DNA of 5,588 nt from contig JAGCCD010000158.1 in assembly GCA_017651785.1 (NCBI GenBank), forward strand, positions 1-5,588, read 5' to 3'. Each line of letters opens with the position of its first letter. Positions within the stretch are counted from its first letter, which is position 1. The stretch is from Bacteroidales bacterium. GTDB taxonomy: Bacteria; Bacteroidota; Bacteroidia; Bacteroidales; UBA932. Of this stretch, positions 1-5,588 are shown piece by piece. The translations under genes were made by a program, and so were the position numbers. The notes beneath the pieces were generated by a model, which saw only the letters and a list, made by a program, of their open reading frames with translations, searched no databases and was not told where the DNA came from.

Positions 1-1
1 A

Positions 2-157
2 ACCACAAGCGTAGACTTTTTACTGTCCTTCGCAGTCAGCGGAGACCACAAGTCCATAACCGACCCGGACACTTCGGCCCCGGTGCCGGAAGCGGACATA
101 ACAAAAAACTACGCCCAGTATTGGGGCGTAGCTTTTTCGATCGCTCTCAACTTCTAG
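2..157 (+). CDS. C-terminal end of an outer-membrane beta-barrel protein (5' partial)
   Basis: An open frame enters from the left edge and ends at TAG 155-157, giving 51 residues. The last eleven, WGVAFSIALNF, alternate hydrophobic or aromatic residues (W, V, F, I, L, F) with small or polar ones and finish in a terminal Phe. This is the classical signature of the last strand of an outer-membrane barrel, the signal recognised by the BAM machinery. An earlier stretch, VDFLLSFAVSG, looks like the preceding strand, and a polar Asp/Pro-rich loop lies between them. The family cannot be named because the N-terminal part is outside the window. The gene converges on the cysteate synthase gene and overlaps its end by 4 bp through a shared CTAG. 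A terminator-like hairpin lies within the last codons. That this is a real gene end is supported by the strand pattern; the exact role (transporter, porin or assembly factor) is unknown. Confidence 0.72.
   Translation, partial: TTSVDFLLSFAVSGDHKSITDPDTSAPVPEADITKNYAQYWGVAFSIALNF
103..137 (-). terminator. Intrinsic terminator for the minus-strand operon, potentially bidirectional
   Basis: An 8-bp perfect stem, CTACGCCC (109-116) and GGGCGTAG (124-131), closes a 7-nt loop. Six A's (103-108) flank it on the left and CTTTTT (132-137) on the right. Read on the minus strand, the hairpin begins 22 bp after the cysteate synthase stop and is followed directly by TTTTTT, which is a good rho-independent terminator. 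Read on the plus strand, it also has a U tract, but it then lies inside the coding region of the beta-barrel gene, upstream of its stop at 155-157. Translating ribosomes would be expected to disrupt the hairpin in that direction, so its main job is probably ending the minus-strand operon. Confidence 0.8.
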
Positions 158-1446
158 AAGAGGGCCGATACCTTTTTTATCACCTCCTCCGCATCAAGGT
201 CGGGACTCAGCACGAGGTCCGGCTCCTTGAGGAAGTAGCCGCGGCCCATGGAGGACAGCATTCCGCCGCCGGTGCAGTTGAGCATTATGCATTCGTCTTT
301 GCTCACCACGCCGTCTTTCACTGCCTGGGCGAGGGAAGAGACTGCGACGCAGGCAGCGGGCAGGAGGTCGTACCCCTCCAGATTGCGGAACTGAAGGAGC
401 CAGTAGACTATGTCGTCGTTGCTGGCGAGGAAGACGTCTCCACAGCTCTTGACCAGAACGTCGTAAAGGCCGCCTGCAATGCCGTAGGGCGGTTTTCTGT
501 TTGAAAGGACCTTGGCCAGGATTACCTCGGAGTCGCGCCTACCGGCTTCTGCGGGCTTTTCTGCAAGTTGCCTCGAGCAGGCTTTCCATGAGTCGTACAG
601 GAGCGTGAAGGGCTTGTTCTGGGACACGTAAATACGCATTTTGTTCTCCCCAAAGCGACCGTCGGCGGCGAGCCTTTCGGCATTTTCCCAAGCGGCTATA
701 GCACCTGTGCCGGATCCTACTGCCTGGAAGTAGGCGTCAGGGATGCGGCCGGTCTTTTCTACGCAGCTCAAGAGTGTGGTGCCCATCCCGTCGCGGCGGG
801 CTATGTTCTTGGCGCCGCCCTCAAGGAAGTAGCGGGGGTCTGACGCAAGCTTTTCTCCGAGCCTGATGGCGTCGTAGTAGTCGCAGCCGTGGGGGACTGC
901 AACGAGCTTTACGCAGCGGTTAAGGCGCCTGTGGAACCAGAGGTCGTGCTGATTGTCCTCGGGGATGCAGATGACCACCGGGATGTCGTTGTCCGAGCAG
1001 ACCTGGGCGAAGGCCCTTGCGGTGTTGCCCGCAGACTGGACGACGAGTGTGCGCTTCTCCTTCTTGTCCATTCGCGCGCATACGGAATAGGCCTCTGTCT
1101 CCTTGAAGGAACAGGTTTTCATTTTGGCTCCCAGACGGGGGTTCCAGCCGCTGAACGTTATGTATAAATTATTCAGGCCCAGATACTTGGCAAGCCCCTT
1201 TGACTTATAGGTTACAGGCGCCGCAGAACCTTTGAGAATGCGTTTTACGGGCATCCAGTCTGCGTAGCGGTACAGGCCGCGAAGGTCCGCACGGGGGTTG
1301 AATTCCCGTGATGCGTAGACTGCGCGTACAAGTGAAGGATCTTTGGCCTGGGGGTCTGCAAGGATCCAGCCCGTATCGTCGAAGACACGGCCGGTCTTGA
1401 CGTCCATCAGACGGTATTCCGTGGGTTTGAACTTGAGGAGTTGCAT
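154..1446 (-). CDS. Cysteate synthase (PLP-dependent, threonine synthase superfamily)
   Basis: The 430-residue protein is a fold-type II PLP enzyme. The family makes L-cysteate from O-phospho-L-serine and sulfite, releasing phosphate (EC 2.5.1.76), in the cytosol. Visible motifs are the PLP-binding lysine K115 in TCSFKETEA, the SAGNTARAFA loop (138-147), the cofactor phosphate loop GSGTG (244-248) and a C-terminal NCTGGG (390-395). The N-terminal part (GWILADP near 26-32, PSLVRA 37-42, ADWMPV 62-67, PVTYKS 77-82) matches, from memory, Bacteroidales proteins annotated as cysteate synthase better than ordinary ThrC. No thrA or thrB lies nearby, which also argues against threonine synthase. In methanogens cysteate feeds coenzyme M synthesis; in several Bacteroidota it is the head-group precursor of sulfonolipids. 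Which applies here is inference. It is the last gene of the operon, starting 4 bp after the antiporter stop, with no Shine-Dalgarno sequence. The stop TAG is shared with the convergent barrel gene in CTAG. Confidence 0.87.
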   Translation of the reverse strand: MQLLKFKPTEYRLMDVKTGRVFDDTGWILADPQAKDPSLVRAVYASREFNPRADLRGLYRYADWMPVKRILKGSAAPVTYKSKGLAKYLGLNNLYITFSGWNPRLGAKMKTCSFKETEAYSVCARMDKKEKRTLVVQSAGNTARAFAQVCSDNDIPVVICIPEDNQHDLWFHRRLNRCVKLVAVPHGCDYYDAIRLGEKLASDPRYFLEGGAKNIARRDGMGTTLLSCVEKTGRIPDAYFQAVGSGTGAIAAWENAERLAADGRFGENKMRIYVSQNKPFTLLYDSWKACSRQLAEKPAEAGRRDSEVILAKVLSNRKPPYGIAGGLYDVLVKSCGDVFLASNDDIVYWLLQFRNLEGYDLLPAACVAVSSLAQAVKDGVVSKDECIMLNCTGGGMLSSMGRGYFLKEPDLVLSPDLDAEEVIKKVSALF

Positions 1447-1450
1447 AGTG

Positions 1451-2410
1451 CTATAGATTAATGAAGAGCCAGACGTAATACGCTGCGAAGGAAGCCACGA
1501 AAATGGCGCCCTCCCAGCGGTCTATCTTATCCTTTTTGAATGTGTACGAACTCAGCCAGACCATTATCATGCTGGCAAGCATGGCGGATACGTCTACCAG
1601 GCTTATGTTGGTGAAAGAAACGGGCCTGACTGTAGCGGAGACGCCAAGGATGAGAAGTATGTTGAAAATGTTGGAACCCAGTATGTTGCCCAGCGCGAGC
1701 TGCCCTTTTTTCTTGAAAGCCGCAACCATGCATGCTGCAAGCTCGGGCAGGGAAGTGCCTCCGGCAAGAAGGGTAATGGCGATGAACTTGTCGCTCACGC
1801 CCAGGCGGTGGGCTATTTTGACTGCCGATTCAACGAACCAGTGGCCGCCCAGGATGAGGCCGGCAAGACCGGCAAGGGTGAGCAGTATGGCGACGGCGAG
1901 CTTGAGTTCCTTTGCCGGAACTTCCTCCGAAGAAGTGTCCTCATCATTCTTAAAGCAAGAATAGATATAAATGGCGAAAAGTGCCAGAAACACAATGCCT
2001 TCTATTCTTGAAAGACCATCTCCGGCTCCAAGGCCGAAAATGGTTTTGCTCATACCGCAGAACACCAGCAGGAAAGTGACTAGCAGGGTGACGGGGATGT
2101 CCCTTCGCTTGTTGCTGCGGGTGATTGCGATGGGCATGATGAGCGCCGTTACGCCGAGTATGAGGAAGGTGTTGAAGATATTTGACCCGATGACGTTTCC
2201 GATAGAAATGTCCGACAGGCCGTTCACGGCGCCGGTTACGCTGACTACCAGTTCGGGGCAGGAGGTGCCGAAGCCTACTATCGTGAGTCCGATGACGAAT
2301 TCGCTGATCCTGAGTTTGCGGGCGATGGCAGATGCTCCGTCAACAAGCCAGTCGGCGCCGAAGATGACGAGCAGCAGGCCCAGTATTAGCAATGCGATTT
2401 CTGTCAGCAT
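1451..2410 (-). CDS. Calcium/sodium antiporter (YrbG-like, Ca2+:cation antiporter superfamily)
   Basis: This is a 319-residue polytopic inner-membrane protein with the two inverted alpha repeats typical of Na+/Ca2+ exchangers. Repeat 1 has GFGTSCPEL (46-54) and GNVIGSNIFN (71-80). Repeat 2 has GGTSLPEL (217-224) and GNILGSNIFN (241-250). E53 and E223 are the expected cation-binding glutamates. The halves are joined by a hydrophilic acidic loop around 153-170 (KNDEDTSSEE). About ten hydrophobic segments can be read, and the length is normal for the bacterial family (E. coli YrbG is the familiar relative). It should exchange Ca2+ for Na+ across the inner membrane; the true ion specificity is not shown. 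Position 250 is Asn where, from memory, the archaeal NCX_Mj has Asp240. The start codon lies inside the end of the methyltransferase gene (7-bp overlap), which suggests translational coupling. No Shine-Dalgarno sequence is visible. Confidence 0.93.
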   Translation of the reverse strand: MLTEIALLILGLLLVIFGADWLVDGASAIARKLRISEFVIGLTIVGFGTSCPELVVSVTGAVNGLSDISIGNVIGSNIFNTFLILGVTALIMPIAITRSNKRRDIPVTLLVTFLLVFCGMSKTIFGLGAGDGLSRIEGIVFLALFAIYIYSCFKNDEDTSSEEVPAKELKLAVAILLTLAGLAGLILGGHWFVESAVKIAHRLGVSDKFIAITLLAGGTSLPELAACMVAAFKKKGQLALGNILGSNIFNILLILGVSATVRPVSFTNISLVDVSAMLASMIMVWLSSYTFKKDKIDRWEGAIFVASFAAYYVWLFINL

Positions 2411-3837
2411 AGTTCAAGCAAGCAAATGTTTTCTACGTGTTGGGTGTGGGGGAACATGTCTACCGGCTGAACGGCGGTAATTGCATATCGCTCAGCCATA
2501 AGGGCGATGTCCCTTGCCTGGGAGGCGGGATTGCAGCTCACATAGACGATGCGCCCGGGAGCTGCGCCGAGTATTGTTCTTACTACGTCCGGATGCATTC
2601 CGGCACGCGGGGGATCTACAATCATAACGTCCGGACGGCCATGCTGCTCGATGAACGCCGGGGTGAGGATGTCTTTCATGTCTCCGGCGTAGAACTCGCA
2701 GTTGGTGATGTTGTTGCAGCGGGCGTTCTCTTTGGCATCCTCAATGGCCTCGGGCACGTATTCTATGCCGATAACCTTTGAGGCTGAGCCACTTACGAAC
2801 TGGGCAATGGTGCCGGTTCCGGTGTAAAGGTCGTAAACCGTTTCCTTCCCGGTTAGAGCAGCGAACTCGCGCGCCTTGCGGTAGAGCTGCAGTGCCTGGC
2901 CGGTATTTGTCTGATAGAAGGACTTGGGGCCGATGCGGAAACGGAGGTTTTCCATTCGCTCGTAAATGGCGTCTGCACCTTTGAACAGGATGCATTCCTG
3001 GTCTGAAATGCTGTCGTTGCCCTTGGTGTTGATTACGTAGTAGAGCGACGAAATCTCCGGGAAACGGTCGGCAACTGCCTCCAGAAGGCCCTGAATGGCA
3101 GGGGAGTGCTCGCCGAAACAGAGGATCACCATTACCTGGCCGTCGTCGGTGGTGCGGACAAACATATTGCGGAAGAAGCCGAAATTCTCCCGTATGTTGT
3201 AGAATGTGAGGCCGTTACGTACTATATAGTCCTTTACGAACAGGCGGATTGCGTTTGTGGGCTCTCTCTGGAGGTAGCAATGCTCAATGTCAAGCACCTT
3301 GTCGAAGAACTTTCCCACGTGGAAACCGAGGCCGCCGCGTTCAGATGGCCCAAGAGACTCGGGATCTTCTCCCGGGAAGAGCCAACGTTTATCTGACCCA
3401 CTGAATTCCAGCTTGTTACGGTATTCTTTTATCTTTTCCGAGCCGATTATGGGCGAGATTTCAGGCACCTTAAGATGACCTATTCTGGTAAGCTGATCGT
3501 ACACCTGACGCTGCTTTGCGGCAAGCTGGATATGATAGGGAAGCGGCTGCCAGCGGCACCCGCCGCAGATGCCGAAATGGCTGCAGAATGGCTCCAGACG
3601 CTCTTCCGAAGGCTTGTTTATTGAAATAATGCGCCCCTCCAGGAAATTCTTTTTCTTGCGGGTTATGCGTACGTCCACAATATCTCCGGGAACGGCGAAT
3701 TCCACAAACAGGACACGCCCCGGAGAATCTTCCGGATCGTCGTCGAGTCTTACGTGGGAAATCGCTTTGCCTTCTGCGGCAATGCTTTCTATCCGGACGT
3801 CCTTGAGTACGATGTCTAATTTTCTATTCCTTGCCAT
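2404..3837 (-). CDS. rlmD: 23S rRNA (uracil-C5)-methyltransferase, RlmD/RumA family
   Basis: The 477-residue protein belongs to the TrmA/RumA family, which transfers a methyl group from SAM to C5 of a specific uracil, U1939 of 23S rRNA in the E. coli enzyme. In order it shows an N-terminal TRAM-type RNA-binding domain (about 5-75), four cysteines fitting the [4Fe-4S] cluster (C85, C91, C94 in the CGGC region, then C187), and a Rossmann methyltransferase domain. The latter has FYQTN (307-311), the SAM loop DLYTGTGTIA (336-345), DPPRAG (408-413), the catalytic nucleophile C435 in VSCNPAS, and FPHTQHVE (462-469), whose E469 is the expected general base. All key residues are present. Bacteroidota often carry more than one RumA-like paralogue, so the exact target uracil is inferred. 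It is the first gene of the minus-strand operon. The ATG at 3837 has no Shine-Dalgarno sequence and lies 8 bp below a -7 promoter box. Confidence 0.93.
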   Translation of the reverse strand: MARNRKLDIVLKDVRIESIAAEGKAISHVRLDDDPEDSPGRVLFVEFAVPGDIVDVRITRKKKNFLEGRIISINKPSEERLEPFCSHFGICGGCRWQPLPYHIQLAAKQRQVYDQLTRIGHLKVPEISPIIGSEKIKEYRNKLEFSGSDKRWLFPGEDPESLGPSERGGLGFHVGKFFDKVLDIEHCYLQREPTNAIRLFVKDYIVRNGLTFYNIRENFGFFRNMFVRTTDDGQVMVILCFGEHSPAIQGLLEAVADRFPEISSLYYVINTKGNDSISDQECILFKGADAIYERMENLRFRIGPKSFYQTNTGQALQLYRKAREFAALTGKETVYDLYTGTGTIAQFVSGSASKVIGIEYVPEAIEDAKENARCNNITNCEFYAGDMKDILTPAFIEQHGRPDVMIVDPPRAGMHPDVVRTILGAAPGRIVYVSCNPASQARDIALMAERYAITAVQPVDMFPHTQHVENICLLELC

Positions 3838-3845
3838 CTGCAGGA

Positions 3846-3853
3846 CAAATATA
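3846..3853 (-). promoter_or_regulatory. Bacteroidota -7 promoter box for the methyltransferase operon
   Basis: On the minus strand this reads TATATTTG, an exact TAnnTTTG match to the -7 element used by the primary sigma factor of Bacteroidota. A weak TTTG-like -33 partner, ATTG (3872-3875 complement), lies 18 bp upstream. The box ends only 8 bp before the ATG at 3837, so initiation a few bases downstream would give an mRNA with almost no leader. The assignment rests on the motif and its position alone. Confidence 0.55.
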
Positions 3854-3925
3854 CAAAAAATCGTTTTTCCCCAATGAAGGGGAGGCCTTTTTAATGCCTA
3901 AGTTAACATAATATAAATTGTATAA

Positions 3926-3949
3926 CAAAAGTGGCAAAAGTGCAAAAAA
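3926..3949. repeat. Short direct repeat CAAAAGTG in the divergent spacer
   Basis: CAAAAGTG occurs at 3926-3933 and 3935-3942, followed directly by a degenerate third copy starting CAAAA at 3943. The unit spacing is 9 then 8 bp. It sits in the AT-rich region between the two divergent transcription units, about 35-60 bp upstream of the plus-strand -7 box. It could be an operator or an upstream A-tract element, but such short A-rich repeats also arise by chance. Confidence 0.3.
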
Positions 3950-3983
3950 CTGCTTTAATAATAATATGGTAAGGTTTTTTTAT

Positions 3984-3992
3984 TATATTTGC
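3984..3992 (+). promoter_or_regulatory. Bacteroidota -7 promoter box for the lipoprotein/DUF5723 unit
   Basis: TATATTTGC matches TAnnTTTG followed by a pyrimidine, the Bacteroidota -7 element. It lies 41 bp before the ATG at 4034, which would give a leader of roughly 35 nt. No clear TTTG -33 element is seen at the usual distance; the upstream sequence is A/T-rich with an ATAATAAT run. It is the best plus-strand candidate in the spacer. Confidence 0.65.
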
Positions 3993-4033
3993 ATGATTGG
4001 AATAGTTATTACATCAAATCAATTGTTATAATT

Positions 4034-5098
4034 ATGAAAAAGATTAACGTCATTCTCGCAGGCTTTGCAGTACTTTCACTTGCAGTTTCCTGCAACGGTT
4101 TCCTCGGCAGCATCGGAGTTAAGGCTCCCGGAGTCGATGTAAAAATCGACCGTCAGTCGGAAGTCGCCTTCGTCAGAGTCGCCGACCTTGATGGCAACAG
4201 CCATGTCAAAACCGCCACGGACGGCGAACTTTACATTGAAAAAGAGGCCAAAGAGCCCGTAAAGGCCACCACATCCCTTACCAGCGGCAAAAACACAATT
4301 TCCGGAAAGCTTACGATCGACGGATCAGACCTTCCCTCTGTGGCTAAACCCGTTGACGGAGAGCTTGTAAACGCCGGTGTCATCGTTACCGTAGAGAATC
4401 CTGCCCCAGACCCCGTAGAGTTTGACGGTACCTTGGTAATTGACGACAAATCCGGTGACATCCCTTCAGACAAAATGATTGTCCCCGAGGGTGACGTAAA
4501 GAGCTTCGGCCTTCTTAAGGAAGAAAAGACAGATCTCCACACACAGCTTGGCTACGAAGATCCCATCATCCTTCCCGAGTCCTTCAGCGACCCTATTTCC
4601 GACGGTATCGACGAGATTGTCATCAAAGACATGAGCGTTACTCCCAAGAAGGGCTCCAAGGCTCCCGCAGCCGCAGAGACCTACGAGTTCACCGTAAAGG
4701 CAAAGTATTATTCTTCACTGAGTTACAAACCCGGCGCAAAGGTTCACATCGATAAGACCTTCGACGATCTTGGCATCCTCATCGACGTAGACGACATCTT
4801 CAAGGAGTACGACATCTACTTCGACATAGAGAGCACCGTTCCCTTCGACATCAAGTTCAGCGCCTCCTCTCCCGACGGTCTTACCGGCACTTCAGAGGAT
4901 GTGGTAAAGGCTGGTGAGCCCGGCAAACCCGTCAAGTCCTCAATCGTGCTTCACGTTGTAGACAACTCCGGCAAGAAGGTCAACGCAATCTCTACCGCTA
5001 CCCTCTCGCTCGACCTCACCGCCGGCCAGAACTCAAAGTTCGCAAAAGGCCAGACCCTCAAGATCGACACCAGCAAGCTTACCATCGTAAAGCTCTAA
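4034..5098 (+). CDS. Lipoprotein of unknown function with a probable duplicated beta domain
   Basis: The 354-residue protein begins MKKINVILAG and has a type II signal peptide with lipobox AVSC, so C20 would be lipidated. The residues after it (NGFLGS) lack the acidic surface-export signal known in some Bacteroidota, so a periplasm-facing anchor is as likely as a surface one. The mature part is rich in Asp, Lys, Val and Ser, appears beta-rich, and has no transmembrane segment or enzyme motif that I recognise. Two stretches align without gaps at an offset of 145 residues: VENPAPDPVEF (120-130) with IESTVPFDIKF (265-275), and VKS (155-157) with VKS (300-302), suggesting two related domains. I chose ATG 4034 because an in-frame upstream TTG at 3989 lies inside the -7 promoter box and would put 15 residues before the signal peptide. 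The DUF5723-like gene follows after 6 bp, so the two are probably co-transcribed and may work together. Confidence 0.85.
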   Translation: MKKINVILAGFAVLSLAVSCNGFLGSIGVKAPGVDVKIDRQSEVAFVRVADLDGNSHVKTATDGELYIEKEAKEPVKATTSLTSGKNTISGKLTIDGSDLPSVAKPVDGELVNAGVIVTVENPAPDPVEFDGTLVIDDKSGDIPSDKMIVPEGDVKSFGLLKEEKTDLHTQLGYEDPIILPESFSDPISDGIDEIVIKDMSVTPKKGSKAPAAAETYEFTVKAKYYSSLSYKPGAKVHIDKTFDDLGILIDVDDIFKEYDIYFDIESTVPFDIKFSASSPDGLTGTSEDVVKAGEPGKPVKSSIVLHVVDNSGKKVNAISTATLSLDLTAGQNSKFAKGQTLKIDTSKLTIVKL

Positions 5099-5104
5099 CA
5101 GTCA

Positions 5105-5588
5105 ATGAAAAAGCTGCTTTTAGCAGGTCTCCTGGCCCTCACCGCCGGGGTTGCTTTCGCGCAGGATTTCAAGACGGGATATTTCCTGGACAATTATGTC
5201 TATTCCTATCGCGTCAATCCCGGAGCATCCCTGGACGGAAAGCCCGGCACCTTCGTAGGTGTGGGCATCGGCAACATCAGCGCCAGCGCCAATTCAAACT
5301 TGTCCGTGTCCTCGTTCCTGAATAAGGATATGGACAGGCTTTTCTTTGATTCGGCCGTATCGCTCGAGGAAGCCCTTGCCGGATTCGAGCCTCAGAATTC
5401 CCTGCTCGTCAACGCCAACGTCAACCTCATCACCTTTGGCAGGCAGACAGACCACAACCGCTTCAGCGTAGAGCTCAACGCCAGGTCTGATTCGTATTTC
5501 TACATCCCCAAGGACTTCGTGGCCACCGCAAAGGGGGCTCTTGAGGGCCTTTCCACAGGCACCTGGGGCAAAGATTATGTTTTCTCCG
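5105..5588 (+). CDS. DUF5723-like outer-membrane protein, N-terminal part (3' partial)
   Basis: ATG 5105 opens a frame that stays open to the right edge, giving 161 codons. Residues 1-19 (MKKLLLAGLLALTAGVAFA) form a type I signal peptide with likely cleavage AFA|QD. The mature start, with YFLDNYVYSYRVNPG (26-40), then GVGIGNISASANSNLSVSSFL (52-72) and the later NANVNLITFG, resembles from memory the N-terminal region of DUF5723 proteins. These are Bacteroidota envelope proteins thought to form outer-membrane barrels of unknown function. The alternating hydrophobic and polar residues fit barrel strands. The gene starts 6 bp after the lipoprotein stop with no terminator or Shine-Dalgarno sequence between, which implies a shared mRNA and coupled translation. 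The C-terminal strand, which would confirm a barrel, is outside the window. The coding call is firm; the family name is less certain. Confidence 0.8.
   Translation, partial: MKKLLLAGLLALTAGVAFAQDFKTGYFLDNYVYSYRVNPGASLDGKPGTFVGVGIGNISASANSNLSVSSFLNKDMDRLFFDSAVSLEEALAGFEPQNSLLVNANVNLITFGRQTDHNRFSVELNARSDSYFYIPKDFVATAKGALEGLSTGTWGKDYVFS

Noticed and set aside
154..1446. Threonine synthase (thrC) assignment
   Set aside because: The fold is shared, but the lysine context TCSFKETEA, the N-terminal region and the lack of thr neighbours fit cysteate synthase better.
1971..2480. 169-codon plus-strand open frame opposite the antiporter
   Set aside because: It is antisense to a well-supported gene with conserved exchanger motifs, has a low-complexity Ser/Met/Pro-rich composition, no signal or domain, and no promoter. 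The other long antisense frames (for example 121-504, 889-1167, 1503-1964, 2437-2781, 3106-3396) were rejected for the same reasons.
3868..3899. Possible hairpins (CCCC/GGGG and AGGC/GCCT) in the divergent spacer
   Set aside because: Stems are only 4-5 bp, compete with each other, and follow no gene end in either direction, so neither a terminator nor a riboswitch is supported.
3989..4033. TTG start giving 15 extra N-terminal residues on the lipoprotein
   Set aside because: The TTG lies inside the -7 promoter box, so it would not be in the mRNA, and the extension would precede an ideal lipoprotein signal peptide starting at ATG 4034.
4034..5588. SusC/SusD-type nutrient uptake pair
   Set aside because: The lipoprotein comes first, is too short for SusD and lacks its helical repeat character; the barrel has no plug or carboxypeptidase-like domain in its visible N-terminus.

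Overview
The window looks like part of a Bacteroidota chromosome, most likely order Bacteroidales. Three things point this way. The AT-rich divergent spacer carries TAnnTTTG-type -7 boxes. None of the five visible start codons has a recognisable Shine-Dalgarno sequence. The gene content also fits: a DUF5723-like outer-membrane protein, a type II lipoprotein signal, and a cysteate synthase of the Bacteroidales type. Genus-level placement is not possible from this sequence alone.

Layout. At the left edge (2-157, +) is the last 51 codons of an outer-membrane beta-barrel protein. It converges on a three-gene minus-strand operon (3837 down to 154): an RlmD-type rRNA m5U methyltransferase, a Ca2+/Na+ antiporter and cysteate synthase. 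The operon genes are packed tightly, with a 7-bp overlap and then a 4-bp gap. The two converging genes share a CTAG in which each strand reads a TAG stop. A strong hairpin with A and T tracts lies inside the final codons of the barrel gene, where it forms a good intrinsic terminator for the minus-strand operon.

A 196-bp AT-rich spacer (3838-4033) separates this operon from a plus-strand pair. It holds one -7 box for each direction and a short direct repeat. The plus-strand pair is a 354-residue lipoprotein of unknown function (4034-5098) followed 6 bp later by a DUF5723-like outer-membrane protein (from 5105) that runs off the right edge. The spacing suggests co-expression, and the lipoprotein may be a surface or periplasmic partner of the barrel.

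The most interesting points are as follows. Cysteate synthase implies sulfonate (cysteate) metabolism, possibly for sulfonolipids. The lipoprotein appears to contain an internal domain duplication and has no recognised function. The convergent junction has a terminator embedded in a coding sequence. The promoter of the methyltransferase operon lies so close to its ATG that the mRNA may be leaderless. I see no mobile element, CRISPR array, tRNA, rRNA or defence system.
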